From assembly GCF_007744515.1 (NCBI RefSeq), contig NZ_CP036268.1:3270712-3334711 (forward strand): a DNA stretch of 64,000 nt, read 5' to 3'. Below are positions 55,238-63,755 of this stretch, piece by piece. Every line of letters begins with the position of its first letter. The stretch's first letter is position 1. The stretch is from Stratiformator vulcanicus. Its GTDB lineage: Bacteria > Planctomycetota > Planctomycetia > Planctomycetales > Planctomycetaceae. The notes beneath the pieces are model-generated. The model made no database searches. It was not told the DNA's origin and saw nothing but the letters and a program-made list of their open reading frames with translations. The position numbers and the translations under genes are program-made.

Positions 55238-56623
55238 TTACGTCGAGAATCCGAACGGCACGGGCAATCCGTTGGCTTGCGGAGCAAGCTCAGTGTCGGA
55301 CTCAGGAACCGGACGCAAGGTGTCGGTGCCGTCGAAGGTTTGCGGGGCTGCTCCCTGCGGTGCGACGTTGCAATTGCCACCCGGGCAGCCGCCAGGGCCA
55401 CAGTTCCCGGTCGCGCATCCGCCGCACGGCGACGGACAAGCTTGAACCGGAACCATTCGGCAGACTTCATAAGGAACCTGCCGGGCGACGCACTGGGCCA
55501 CCATGCGAGTGCAGGTCTGTTCGACCTGACGCGGAACACACTTCGCCACGCGGTAGTTGACGGTGTAGGGCTCTTGACGCGTCACGCAGTAGGGAACTTT
55601 GCGGGTGCAAATTTCTTCCACCATCTTGCAGGTCTGAACCGGAACCTGACGCGTGCATTGCTCGGCGACCATCCGGGTGATTCGCTGCGGAACCTGTCGT
55701 TCGACCCGCTCGCTCACCATGCGACAGACGCGATAAGGAATCCGTTGCACACGTTCTTCCGGAACCATCCGGCAGACGGTGACGGGAACCTTGGTCACGA
55801 CGGTCTCAGGCACCATACGACAGACGGTGACAGGGCAAACCTGCCGAACGACCTGCGGCCGATACGTCGTGCACGGAACCTGACAGGCGACGCGTCGGAC
55901 ACAAACCTGCGGCACGCTGAAAGACGGGCCGGGCAATTGAGTCATACGAAATGTTTGACGACCGGTACAAGGGTCGCAAACCAACTGCGGTACGCTCAGG
56001 CCAGGCAAGCAAACGGGACGGCGAACGACTTGCGTCTGCAGCCGATAGGTCGTTCGCATCGTCGTGACCGGTCGCATGACCGTGTAGCAGCGCTGCTGAT
56101 TGATGGTCTGAGTCACCGGTCGCATCACGACCCGGCGGCATTCGCGCTCGATCGTCTCGGTGACCGGGCGCATGACCGTCTGCCGGCATTCGCGGACCCG
56201 TTCTTCGAAGACCGGTTTTTGAACCGTGTAGGAGCAATCTCGCATCACCGTTTCGGTGACCGGACGCATCACAGTGTAACTCTCTTCGCGACTGGCCGTC
56301 TCGAAGACCGGACGTCGGACCGTGTATTGCTCATCGCGGTACGCGGTCTCGGTCACGTTGCGGTAACATGTCTGCTGACGGTCTTCGTAGACGGTATCCA
56401 TCACAGTGCGGGTAACCGTGAACTGCTCCGGCTTCATGACCGTCTGATAAACGGTTCGATAGCACGTCTGCCGCTCCATTCGGAACGTCGTGCAACATGC
56501 CACGGGCTGACAAGCGGTCGTGGGACAGCAATTGTAGCTGCCGACGCCGCATAGTTGGGCCGAGGCTTGCTGGGCAATGGCGGTCACCGCGACGAGGGTG
56601 CCGCAGATCAGTGTAGCTCGCAT
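55238..56623 (-). CDS. YTV-repeat, cysteine-rich surface protein
   Basis: 461 residues. Signal peptide (MRATLICGTLVAVTAIAQQASAQ), then about 20 short repeats rich in Cys, Arg, Tyr, Thr and Val, such as CYRTVYQTVMKPEQFTVTRT, SYTVMRPVTETVMRDC and CRMVPE-type units, and a C-terminal CGGCATGNCGPGGCPGGNC tail. This is the YTV-protein family known from planctomycetes, thought to form cross-linked cell-surface layers. The ATG at 56621-56623 has a TGGAGG site upstream. A strong terminator follows the gene. Repeat number may vary between strains. Confidence 0.9.
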   Translation of the reverse strand: MRATLICGTLVAVTAIAQQASAQLCGVGSYNCCPTTACQPVACCTTFRMERQTCYRTVYQTVMKPEQFTVTRTVMDTVYEDRQQTCYRNVTETAYRDEQYTVRRPVFETASREESYTVMRPVTETVMRDCSYTVQKPVFEERVRECRQTVMRPVTETIERECRRVVMRPVTQTINQQRCYTVMRPVTTMRTTYRLQTQVVRRPVCLPGLSVPQLVCDPCTGRQTFRMTQLPGPSFSVPQVCVRRVACQVPCTTYRPQVVRQVCPVTVCRMVPETVVTKVPVTVCRMVPEERVQRIPYRVCRMVSERVERQVPQRITRMVAEQCTRQVPVQTCKMVEEICTRKVPYCVTRQEPYTVNYRVAKCVPRQVEQTCTRMVAQCVARQVPYEVCRMVPVQACPSPCGGCATGNCGPGGCPGGNCNVAPQGAAPQTFDGTDTLRPVPESDTELAPQANGLPVPFGFST

Positions 56624-57037
56624 GACCTGTATACCTCCACAAGTTGAGAATCTAGTTACGGCCCGGTTCGACCGCCGATCGCCCTCCCTGTGACCACGTC
56701 CGATCTTCATCGCGGACCCGACCACTTGCAAAGCAAAACCAACGGTTTTAATCGTAAGAACCGGAACCGAACGCGGTCTTAAGTTCTGACGCTATAACGT
56801 AGCTCGGGAGATTGCGGGGCTTGAGGGAAAATGTGCAAAATGGGCACATTATGTTGCCCCCCTGCCGTTGCCGTTCGTCACAACCGACAACCGCGCACCT
56901 TGCCCTAATTCACCCGCCCCTCATAAACCATAAACTCGAATCCGATGCGGCTTGTGAAACGCTCAAATTCTCGCTGCAATCGATCGCGTCGTTAAAATAG
57001 GAAGAACACACCGAGCGGGCGGCAAAGAAAGCAACCG
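56624..57037. other. Intergenic region upstream of YTV gene
   Basis: About 414 nt between divergent genes. It holds the YTV leader (TGGAGG site near 56633) and an inverted repeat at 56830-56850. The short frames here, such as the one over 56812-57000, are not coding-like. Confidence 0.4.
56830..56850. promoter_or_regulatory. Operator-like inverted repeat
   Basis: AATGTGC (56830-56836) and GCACATT (56844-56850) are separated by 7 nt, a 7-bp inverted repeat between the YTV and lipoprotein-like genes. Its role is unknown. Confidence 0.3.
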
Positions 57038-57604
57038 ATGGCAAACTGCATCACACGTTTCAACATGTCAGCCCTGTGTTCGTGGAGACGAGGCTTCGGG
57101 ATCGCAATCGGGCCGGCTGTCCTGTGTGGGATCGGCTGTGACATCAAGCCTTCGAACTTGAATGAACCGGCTGAGCCAGCTCCCGCCGCGGCCGTTCCCG
57201 ATCAACCCGACAAGAAAGATGACGTTGCGGTCATACATAAGACGACGCGAGAGATTCTCGACCTGGCCGAACTGCAGGATGATCCCAATTGGGCCGTCGT
57301 CGATACCGGCGTCACTGGCGGTGATCCGTTAACGCAAGCTCAATCGGTTTACTTTCACGCGGCGGCCACGCTCAGCCCGATTCCGATCCAGCAATTCGTG
57401 CAGCAGCAGCGAGCACTTGAAGGAACGACGCCGACCTATGAAGAGGTCCAGCAGTTCATGGAGCAGAACCCCGGCGTAACGTTGCGGCAACAGAAGCCGT
57501 GGCAGAAATATGCTTACGATGCGGAAAACGGCACGATCGTCGTCGTCGAGGACAAAGCCGAGAAGCAACGCATCTCTGAGAAGGCCGGCGTCGAACTCGA
57601 CTAG
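57038..57604 (+). CDS. Hypothetical secreted or lipoprotein-like protein
   Basis: 188 residues. The N-terminus has a hydrophobic stretch (FGIAIGPAVLCGIGC), possibly ending in a weak lipobox at Cys34, followed by a Pro/Ala linker. The remainder (KTTREILDLAELQDDPNWAVVD, YEEVQQFMEQNPGVTLRQQKPWQKYAYDAENGTIVVVE) looks like a compact soluble domain. I do not recognise the family. It is likely periplasmic or envelope-attached. The start ATG at 57038 is the only plausible one. Confidence 0.6.
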   Translation: MANCITRFNMSALCSWRRGFGIAIGPAVLCGIGCDIKPSNLNEPAEPAPAAAVPDQPDKKDDVAVIHKTTREILDLAELQDDPNWAVVDTGVTGGDPLTQAQSVYFHAAATLSPIPIQQFVQQQRALEGTTPTYEEVQQFMEQNPGVTLRQQKPWQKYAYDAENGTIVVVEDKAEKQRISEKAGVELD

Positions 57605-57984
57605 TCGAGCAATCCCGACGAGCTCTTAAGAACCTCGGACGAGCGCGCCTTAGGCGGACTGTACCTGCCGTTCCGAACCAAGCGAAAAGTTCCGGGCTTT
57701 AGTGGTTGATGACCACAACGCAACGGCGCCCGACCGCTTTAGGCAACGGCTCAGCATTCGCTGACATACCGGCGCCGCCTATCGGATTTTCTCCCGCCGT
57801 CGACGTTGCGGACGATCTTCGCGTCGTGCAGGCACGGCATTCGCCCCCTCTTAAAGCCGTGAGACAAATTGCTCGGTTTCCGAGGAATCTTGTTTCGAAA
57901 GAGCATCACGACCCGTAGGTCCGATGCCGAAATGAAACACCTTTTGGAATGACGCGGGACCTCCCGCTCGTTCGCATCAAACCA
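57605..57984. other. Intergenic region without confident gene
   Basis: About 380 nt. It contains overlapping short open frames on both strands (over 57706-57918 and 57751-58035) with no start signals or recognisable sequence, so I call no gene. It may hold the promoter of the small protein starting at 57985. Confidence 0.4.
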
Positions 57985-58329
57985 ATGTTCGGCAAATATC
58001 GACGACATTGCGGCGGCCGTTTCATCCGACGACAACTATGTCGCGCGGCGATCCTGGTACTGGCATGGAACGTCACGATGACGCAACCGGCGAATTGCGC
58101 CGACTGGGTCTACCGGCGGTCGTACTACACACACGAGTTGCCGCCGCACGTCGCGGCCGTTTCTCCGATGCCGGTCGAACGGTCGGCCTACCGTCCCGCC
58201 ATCACCAACCCGTATCCGGGTTTTGGGATTACGGGTGGTTTCCGCTGGAATCGCGTCGTCATGCAAAACGGCAACAGTCGCGACTTCACACTCTTGCGGA
58301 GCGACTTCGTGAAGTTTCCGCCGTATTAA
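57985..58329 (+). CDS. Small secreted planctomycete protein of unknown function
   Basis: 114 residues. Signal peptide-like start (RRQLCRAAILVLAWNVTMTQPANC), then an aromatic and proline-rich segment (WVYRRSYYTHELPP, SAYRPAITNPYPGFGITGGFRWNRVV) ending LLRSDFVKFPPY. Similar short proteins recur in planctomycetes, but I know of no function. The start may be the ATG at 57985 or an earlier one at 57949. Confidence 0.55.
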   Translation: MFGKYRRHCGGRFIRRQLCRAAILVLAWNVTMTQPANCADWVYRRSYYTHELPPHVAAVSPMPVERSAYRPAITNPYPGFGITGGFRWNRVVMQNGNSRDFTLLRSDFVKFPPY

Positions 58330-58356
58330 TTCGGATCGCCGGGTCGAGATGTTTTG

Positions 58357-58908
58357 TTAGCGCGACGGTGAGAGGATATTGATCGGCTCCCCGTTCATCG
58401 GGTCGAGCCGCTGGACTTCGTTCACCTTCCACTCCCCAGCCACCTTTCGCCACGAGAGTTTCCAACGCGTTGCGATGCGTGACTCGAAGCCACCCTGTTT
58501 GGCTCGAACCGTTCCGTTGGCCCGAAAGAACGAGAGCGCGTAGCTATCGTTCAATTTCATTTCGACGTCGACATCGGTCAGGCGGATCGGTGGAACCAGT
58601 CGGAACGCCCCCATCGCGGCGTAAATCTGCAGTCGCTCCGCTTCCAGATTTTCTCCGAGAAACGACAGCACCCGATCGACGTCGTCATTTTCAACGGCAT
58701 CTTTCAGCTCCATGACGCGGTCGGCCACGATCTCCGCTTCGGTCACAACCAGCAAATCGATGACGAACACCAATCCGATCGAGGCCAAGAGCACTCCGGC
58801 GCCCACCAGAAGTAGCAAATTTTGGCGCTGCTTGCCGATGACAGCACACACGACCGCCCCGATCGCCAGCGCGATGACCGGTGGATACGGGTCTTCAATC
58901 AACCACAT
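58357..58908 (-). CDS. Small two-helix membrane protein with NTF2-like C-terminal domain
   Basis: 183 residues. Two N-terminal membrane segments (YPPVIALAIGAVVCAVIG and LLLLVGAGVLLASIGLVFVIDLLVV) are followed by a soluble part (about 60-180) resembling an NTF2/SnoaL-like fold: KDAVENDDVDRVLSFL, then strands with IRLTDVDVEMKLNDSYALSFF and RIATRWKLSWRKVAGEWKVNEVQRLDP. It is probably anchored with the domain on one face of the membrane. The function is unknown. Confidence 0.6.
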   Translation of the reverse strand: MWLIEDPYPPVIALAIGAVVCAVIGKQRQNLLLLVGAGVLLASIGLVFVIDLLVVTEAEIVADRVMELKDAVENDDVDRVLSFLGENLEAERLQIYAAMGAFRLVPPIRLTDVDVEMKLNDSYALSFFRANGTVRAKQGGFESRIATRWKLSWRKVAGEWKVNEVQRLDPMNGEPINILSPSR

Positions 58909-59167
58909 AAAGCGATTCCGAATGTCGGGTAAGGTGAATAGCCGGGATACCGGCCGATGGACAGAAGTCTGAATTCGGAAAGGAATTATTGCTCATTTGC
59001 CGCCCGGAAACGAGGATGGCCGCACTCCAAACGTCGGCCAATTGCGGCGAGATCAGGCCCATTACGTCCAACAATCCTCTTGACCAAATCAGCTGATTTA
59101 AGCAAATTCTACAAATCCGGACATGGTGGTCCGAGAATTCTGCAGACCGACCACGGAGGGTCGAGCA

Positions 59168-59794
59168 ATGAAACGCTGGTTGGCATCCCTTTTTATCGGC
59201 GGTTATCTCTCGGCGCTCGGCGTCGGTCTCGTCTCGCACACGATGGAGTGGGGCACCGGTCGCCATCCCGCAATGTATTACATCGTGTGGGATATGTTCT
59301 GCGGCTGGACCAGTTGGGACGTTCGCCTCGAAGTGATCGGCGAAGGCGTCAGCGGGAAGTACTACAGCCTCGCCCCCGGGCCCTGGGGCGGAATCAACAC
59401 GCACGGCCGGCTCGATCGCCGCGATTACGATGTCGGCGGACTGGCCTGCTGCCGCATCGCATTGAACACGCTCAAGCACACCAGCCACGAAGAAATCGCT
59501 CGGATCTTTGTCGTCGAGCGGGCTTGGAACAAGAAATACAACATTCCGGATCACCTGTGGGAGGAGCGGTTCGAAGAACCACGCGATCCCCACTACTACC
59601 ACAAAATTTATCACGTCATCAGCGGCGAAGGCGTACTCCTGAGCAGTCAGCCGAATTGGCTGACGCACTACACGAGCGTCGCCCAAAATGCCGACCCGCG
59701 GCTCCAATCTCAAATGCGTACTCGGCAGCCGTTTTACCTGCTCGACATGGCTGCAGCCAACAACTCCGGTCAGGAATTATCATCGCAACCGTAG
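59168..59794 (+). CDS. Hypothetical membrane-anchored protein, paired with HTTM gene
   Basis: 208 residues from the ATG at 59168, with a GGAGGG site upstream. A hydrophobic N-terminus (WLASLFIGGYLSALGVGLVSHTM) is probably a signal anchor, then a soluble part with conserved-looking WDMFCGWTSWDVRLEVIGEG, NTHGRLDRRDYDVGG and HYYHKIYHVIS. No family is recognised. It precedes the HTTM gene by 132 nt on the same strand, which suggests a joint role with that protein. Confidence 0.6.
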   Translation: MKRWLASLFIGGYLSALGVGLVSHTMEWGTGRHPAMYYIVWDMFCGWTSWDVRLEVIGEGVSGKYYSLAPGPWGGINTHGRLDRRDYDVGGLACCRIALNTLKHTSHEEIARIFVVERAWNKKYNIPDHLWEERFEEPRDPHYYHKIYHVISGEGVLLSSQPNWLTHYTSVAQNADPRLQSQMRTRQPFYLLDMAAANNSGQELSSQP

Positions 59795-59926
59795 GTGGTC
59801 TGTTCGATGGTCAGATGCTGAGAACTCACTGAGTGCCCGTTGCGATCGGCAATTCACAATTCCGCATAAGTAAAACCGGCCCTGCGGGACGAATACCCGC
59901 GCCGCCCGATTCGTCAGGAGGACGAA

Positions 59927-61411
59927 ATGGCGACTTCAACCAATCAATCCGCTTCTATCTTCGCCCAGTTGACCCGACCGTTCCGCGAATTCTTCTTCAA
60001 GGAAGAAGTGCCCTACGGGCTCGCGATCGTTCGAATTTTTCTCCCGCTGATCTTGTTCGGCGATATGCTGCGTCGCTGGCCGCATGTACGAGAGCTTTAT
60101 TCCGCCGACGGTGCCACCGCACCGCTTTGGATCAACTTTGGTTTTGCGAATCCGTTCCCGGAGTTCCCCGGCTGGCTCGCCGTCGCGATTTTCACCGCGA
60201 TGCTGTTCTTCCTGCTCGCCGCCTCCCTTGGCTGGCTGACTCGGCTATCGCTCGCCTTCTCGACATTGCTGCTGTTCTACTTCGCCAATCTCGACGCGAT
60301 CGGAACGATCAGCAAGTACACCGCGATCGCAACGCACATTCTATTGCTTCTGTCACTCTCGGACTGCGGCGCAGTCTGGTCGGTCGACGCACGGCGTCTC
60401 GGTCGATTGGAGCCGAGAACGTCCGCCGTCTGGCCGCAACGGTTGATCCAACTCTTCATCGGTATCGTCTATCTGGCCGCCGGAATGACGAAGATCCACA
60501 CGCCGCACTTTTTCTCCGGCGAGCAGATGATGTACTGGATGCTGACTCATCTGAATAACGGACATCCGCTCGGCGCCTACATGGCGATGCACCCGTGGAC
60601 GCTGAGTGCATCGGCCTACATCACGAGTCTGTGGGAATTGACGTTCGTCTTCCTCGTCTGGAGCCTGTGGGGGCGACGGGTGATGCTCACCCTCGGCGTC
60701 ACATTCCACCTGATGACGACGCTGGCATTGGGGCTTTACCTGTTCCCCATGATGTATTTCGCCGCCTACTGGGCGTTCTTGAAAGAAGACGACTACCGCT
60801 GGTTCTGCGAGCGGGTTCGGTCATCGAACCTGCTGAATCACTGGCGGGCTGAGCTGTCCGGAACACTAGCATCGTTCACGAATTTAATTCGAGGTGCGGG
60901 AGGTCGCCTCACGCCGGTCGCCTACGCCGCAGTGCTTCCGCTCGTTGCGCTGGGAGCATCGGCCGCGGAGTATCAACTTGACCCTTACAACGAGCGCAGC
61001 CCGGACGGTCCGCTGCCACTGGTCGAACTGAGTCAAAACGAAGCACAGCGAATGTTGGCCCGGCCGCAACCGATTCGCGTTGAGGACAAGTTCTTCACCT
61101 TCACGATCGGTAGCTTCAAGATCGGAAACTATCTGGCTTACCAGAGGACCGAGTACGCCCTCGGGGAAACGATGTTCGCGCAAATTCTACTGCAGCCGCA
61201 GCACGAAGACATTTATGTCGAACTCGTGCTGGAAGATGCCAATGGGGCGATCGTTGCGAGCACTGACACGCTAGCGCCGCGCGAAATGCTTCGTTGGACG
61301 CCTCCGATCGGCTTGTCACCGGCACTGGTTAAACCGGGCGAGTACGGCTTGGTGTTGCGGCTCGCCGGGAAACCCGTAGCCCGCCGTTCGTTTACCGTAA
61401 CGGCCGACTGA
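59927..61411 (+). CDS. HTTM-domain (vitamin K-dependent gamma-carboxylase-like) membrane protein
   Basis: 494 residues, preceded by a strong AGGAGG site. Several membrane segments over about 25-330 hold the HTTM pattern seen in gamma-carboxylase homologues: YGLAIVRIFLPLILFGDMLRRW, LIQLFIGIVYLAAGMTKIHTPHFFSGEQMMYWML and VTFHLMTTLALGLYLFPMMYFAAYWAFL. The C-terminal 150 residues are soluble, with a beta-rich segment (FAQILLQPQHEDIYVELVLEDANGAIVAS). Bacterial HTTM proteins have poorly known roles. It probably forms a two-gene unit with the preceding gene. Confidence 0.8.
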   Translation: MATSTNQSASIFAQLTRPFREFFFKEEVPYGLAIVRIFLPLILFGDMLRRWPHVRELYSADGATAPLWINFGFANPFPEFPGWLAVAIFTAMLFFLLAASLGWLTRLSLAFSTLLLFYFANLDAIGTISKYTAIATHILLLLSLSDCGAVWSVDARRLGRLEPRTSAVWPQRLIQLFIGIVYLAAGMTKIHTPHFFSGEQMMYWMLTHLNNGHPLGAYMAMHPWTLSASAYITSLWELTFVFLVWSLWGRRVMLTLGVTFHLMTTLALGLYLFPMMYFAAYWAFLKEDDYRWFCERVRSSNLLNHWRAELSGTLASFTNLIRGAGGRLTPVAYAAVLPLVALGASAAEYQLDPYNERSPDGPLPLVELSQNEAQRMLARPQPIRVEDKFFTFTIGSFKIGNYLAYQRTEYALGETMFAQILLQPQHEDIYVELVLEDANGAIVASTDTLAPREMLRWTPPIGLSPALVKPGEYGLVLRLAGKPVARRSFTVTAD

Positions 61412-61966
61412 ATTCCCGATTCGTAGAAAACGACTTCGCAAAAGCGGGCCGGCCGTCATTCGAGCCGCCCGCTCCGCCCAGCAATTCGATCGCGGTCACT
61501 GATATCCGTTTGATGTCTTTGTGAGACGCGGCGACGGAGTCGCGATCATCAAGTCGTGGCGACGCTTCGCCGCTTGGTTCTGATCGCACCACCGAACCGC
61601 CATACGACTCGGTGCGGGGCGACGCTCGTCGACCTGAGCACCGGCCGCTGACTGAAGTCGATTTCCAGCAATTCGATCAGCCTGGAAAAGGCTCTGTCGG
61701 GCGTCGACGCGACCGCCACGATGGCGGGTTCGATGTCGGCCCGCGCAGTCCATGAGTCCCCCGAGTCCTCCGCGGCAGTGATTGTCAAACCAGTCATAAT
61801 TTCTCGTCTGTTCGGGCTCTGTCTGGTGATCCGGTCGAACGCGTCTGTTGCAGTATCGGAACCGAACCGACGAAGGGAAAGCCCTCAGCAGGTCCAATCC
61901 GATCGATCAGCCTGATATGCTCACTGGGAGAAATTCGACCTTGACCTTTGCCGCCCGGAGTCCTCA
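61412..61966. other. Intergenic region between HTTM and SGNH genes
   Basis: About 555 nt. The only plausible gene is the weak minus-strand frame at 61549-61797, listed separately. Otherwise nothing recognisable is seen. Confidence 0.4.
61549..61797 (-). CDS. Possible small protein, HicB-like
   Basis: 82 residues from an ATG at 61795-61797. The first 45 residues (MTGLTITAAEDSGDSWTARADIEP, then VAVASTPDRAFSRLIELLEID) weakly resemble the HicB/DUF1902 antitoxin fold, while the rest is basic and uninformative. No HicA toxin is adjacent. It could be a chance frame; I list it because the 555-nt gap is otherwise empty. Confidence 0.3.
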   Translation of the reverse strand: MTGLTITAAEDSGDSWTARADIEPAIVAVASTPDRAFSRLIELLEIDFSQRPVLRSTSVAPHRVVWRFGGAIRTKRRSVATT

Positions 61967-62677
61967 GTGAGATTGCTCGTCCCGTCGCTCGTCTTATTGA
62001 TCAGTCCGTTCCCTGCCATGGCATCCGGGGCGGAACCGATTTCTATTCTGCCGATCGGGGACTCCATCACGCAGGGAGGCAAGCGGGATCGCGAAGAGTA
62101 CACCTATCGCTGGTCGCTAGGCAAAATTCTTTCGGAGAAGGGCGTCGCTTACGACTTCATCGGAACGCGCAGACGGGGACTGCACGGTGACGCGACGTGG
62201 CCGGATATTGCCGGTCAGCCGTTCGACGGCGACCACGAAGGCTACTACGGCGCGAAGACGGCATCGGTCCTCGAAAAGCTGAAGAAGAACCTGCCGAAAC
62301 TTTCCTCGCCCGATTTCGCGCTGATCCATCTCGGGACCAACGACCAGAAATCGGCGGACCACCAGGCGGCGATCGTCGAACCGCTCGAGGAAATGATCGG
62401 ACAACTTCGCGAGCGCAACCCGACGATCGTGATTCTTATCGGTCACCTCAACTTCAACGGGGGCGCAGCACTTAAGATTCGCCCGCTCGTTGAAGAGATG
62501 GCCGAACGTCTTTCGACCGACGAGTCGCCGGTCAAGACGGTCCATCACTACAAGGACTGGATCGAAAACCCGAAGCGGCAGGGCACCGACACATTCGATT
62601 GGGCCCACCCGAATCGGCAGGGGCAGGAAAAAATGGCACGCGCATGGTGGGAGGCGATGGAGCCATACACGCGGTGA
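61967..62677 (+). CDS. Secreted SGNH/GDSL hydrolase
   Basis: 236 residues, starting with GTG at 61967, 6 nt after GGAG. Signal peptide (MRLLVPSLVLLISPFPAMASGA) then the SGNH set: Ser33 in GDSITQG, Gly/Asn in LGTNDQKS (Asn125), and Asp211-x-x-His214 in DWAHPN. These enzymes deacetylate or de-esterify glycans and other substrates outside the cytoplasm. In a polysaccharide-degrading planctomycete a carbohydrate esterase is plausible, but the substrate is unassigned. It is convergent with the two minus-strand genes that follow. Confidence 0.88.
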   Translation: MRLLVPSLVLLISPFPAMASGAEPISILPIGDSITQGGKRDREEYTYRWSLGKILSEKGVAYDFIGTRRRGLHGDATWPDIAGQPFDGDHEGYYGAKTASVLEKLKKNLPKLSSPDFALIHLGTNDQKSADHQAAIVEPLEEMIGQLRERNPTIVILIGHLNFNGGAALKIRPLVEEMAERLSTDESPVKTVHHYKDWIENPKRQGTDTFDWAHPNRQGQEKMARAWWEAMEPYTR

Positions 62678-62729
62678 CCATCCGGAGCCGCGGTGGTGCC
62701 GGCGGCACATTCTCGGACAGATCAGAATG

Positions 62730-63344
62730 TTACGACCCGGCACTCGTGGCCTTGAATACCGCCCGTACGCCGAACAGCACCAAGCCTAGAATGCCGATCG
62801 TCATTGCGATAAATCCGCTGACAACCAGCGGGATGTTCACTCGCGTCACATTTCGCCGGATGCGGAGGGTGAAGCCGGTGACCTCCAAATCCAATTCTCC
62901 GTTCGCGATGGCGGTCAGCTCGTAGATGTCGCTGACGGGGACATCAAGAACCGGGAGGACGCGTTTCGCCCAATAACGATGCGGCTCATCGAACAGCCCG
63001 CGCGACTGCGACATATCTTCGTTGATGATCGCCCCGGCCTGACCGGCCCAAACGGTGGAGCCGTCGGCGGTAATTGCGCAATCATAAATAGCATATTTCG
63101 TCGCGAATTGTCCTGAAGGCAAGACGACTTCGACTGCCAACTCCAAGGCCACAGGACTCATGCCCCGCGTCAGTTCGAACGCGAGCGGCTCGCCGGGCGT
63201 CACGTCGTAACGGGCAACTTCTTCACCGGAAGCGAACGCTGCCTGAAACAAGAATCCAAATCCGATCGCGGCGCCCACTATGGCAATCGCCAAGCTGATC
63301 GCGATCGGCAAAAAGCCCGAAAACGGCTGACGGCGCGGGTACAC
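62730..63344 (-). CDS. Hypothetical membrane protein with extracytoplasmic beta-rich domain
   Basis: 204 residues from a GTG at 63342-63344. A first membrane segment (FLPIAISLAIAIVGAAIGFGFLFQ) and a last one (VNIPLVVSGFIAMTIGILGLVLFGV) enclose a beta-rich soluble part (VARYDVTPGEPLAFELTRGMSPVALELAVEVVLPSGQF, GELDLEVTGFTLRIRRN). The order TM-domain-TM suggests an envelope protein. I do not recognise the family. It starts 6 nt after the stop of the small secreted gene on the same strand, so they are co-transcribed. Confidence 0.65.
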   Translation of the reverse strand: MYPRRQPFSGFLPIAISLAIAIVGAAIGFGFLFQAAFASGEEVARYDVTPGEPLAFELTRGMSPVALELAVEVVLPSGQFATKYAIYDCAITADGSTVWAGQAGAIINEDMSQSRGLFDEPHRYWAKRVLPVLDVPVSDIYELTAIANGELDLEVTGFTLRIRRNVTRVNIPLVVSGFIAMTIGILGLVLFGVRAVFKATSAGS

Positions 63345-63350
63345 GAGAAC

Positions 63351-63755
63351 CTACTCCGTGACCGGAACCGGCTTCATTTCGAAGGTGCCCTTCTTCCCGG
63401 CAGAAGCTGCGTACTGGCCTTTGAACTCATCGCCTACGATCTCGCCGCTCCACGTGTAGAGGCCGCCGTTGTCTTCGCCAAGGTCGGTCTCGCCGGAGAA
63501 GATGATTTTCTCCCCGACCGCTTTGCCATTCATCTCGACATAAAAGCAAAACTTCTCGCTGCAAACGCCGGTGAACTTGGCTTTCCATTGGTCGCCGTCG
63601 ACTTGCTCCGCTTCGCAGCGAAGCTCCTTGCAGTGCTCTTCTTTGCCTTCGGCCGCCCATGTACCAACCCATTTCAGAGAAGGTTCGGCTGCTCCGGCGG
63701 ACGAGACAATTCCGACAGGCATCAACAGGCAGGCAGCGAGAATGGCGATTCGCAT
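63351..63755 (-). CDS. Small secreted protein of unknown function
   Basis: 134 residues. Signal peptide (MRIAILAACLLMPVGIVSSAGAA), then a beta-rich lipocalin- or calycin-like domain with four cysteines (EEHCKELRCEAEQ, GVCSEKFCFYVEMNG, pairing possible) and YTWSGEIVGDEFKGQY. The function is not recognised. It forms a two-gene unit with the membrane protein gene 6 nt downstream. Confidence 0.7.
   Translation of the reverse strand: MRIAILAACLLMPVGIVSSAGAAEPSLKWVGTWAAEGKEEHCKELRCEAEQVDGDQWKAKFTGVCSEKFCFYVEMNGKAVGEKIIFSGETDLGEDNGGLYTWSGEIVGDEFKGQYAASAGKKGTFEMKPVPVTE

Noticed and set aside
56812-57000. Short plus-strand open frame upstream of the lipoprotein-like gene
   Set aside because: No ribosome-binding site, low-complexity translation, and it overlaps the inverted repeat; probably chance.
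57706-58035. Overlapping short frames on both strands in the 57.7 kb gap
   Set aside because: No start signals or recognisable domains.
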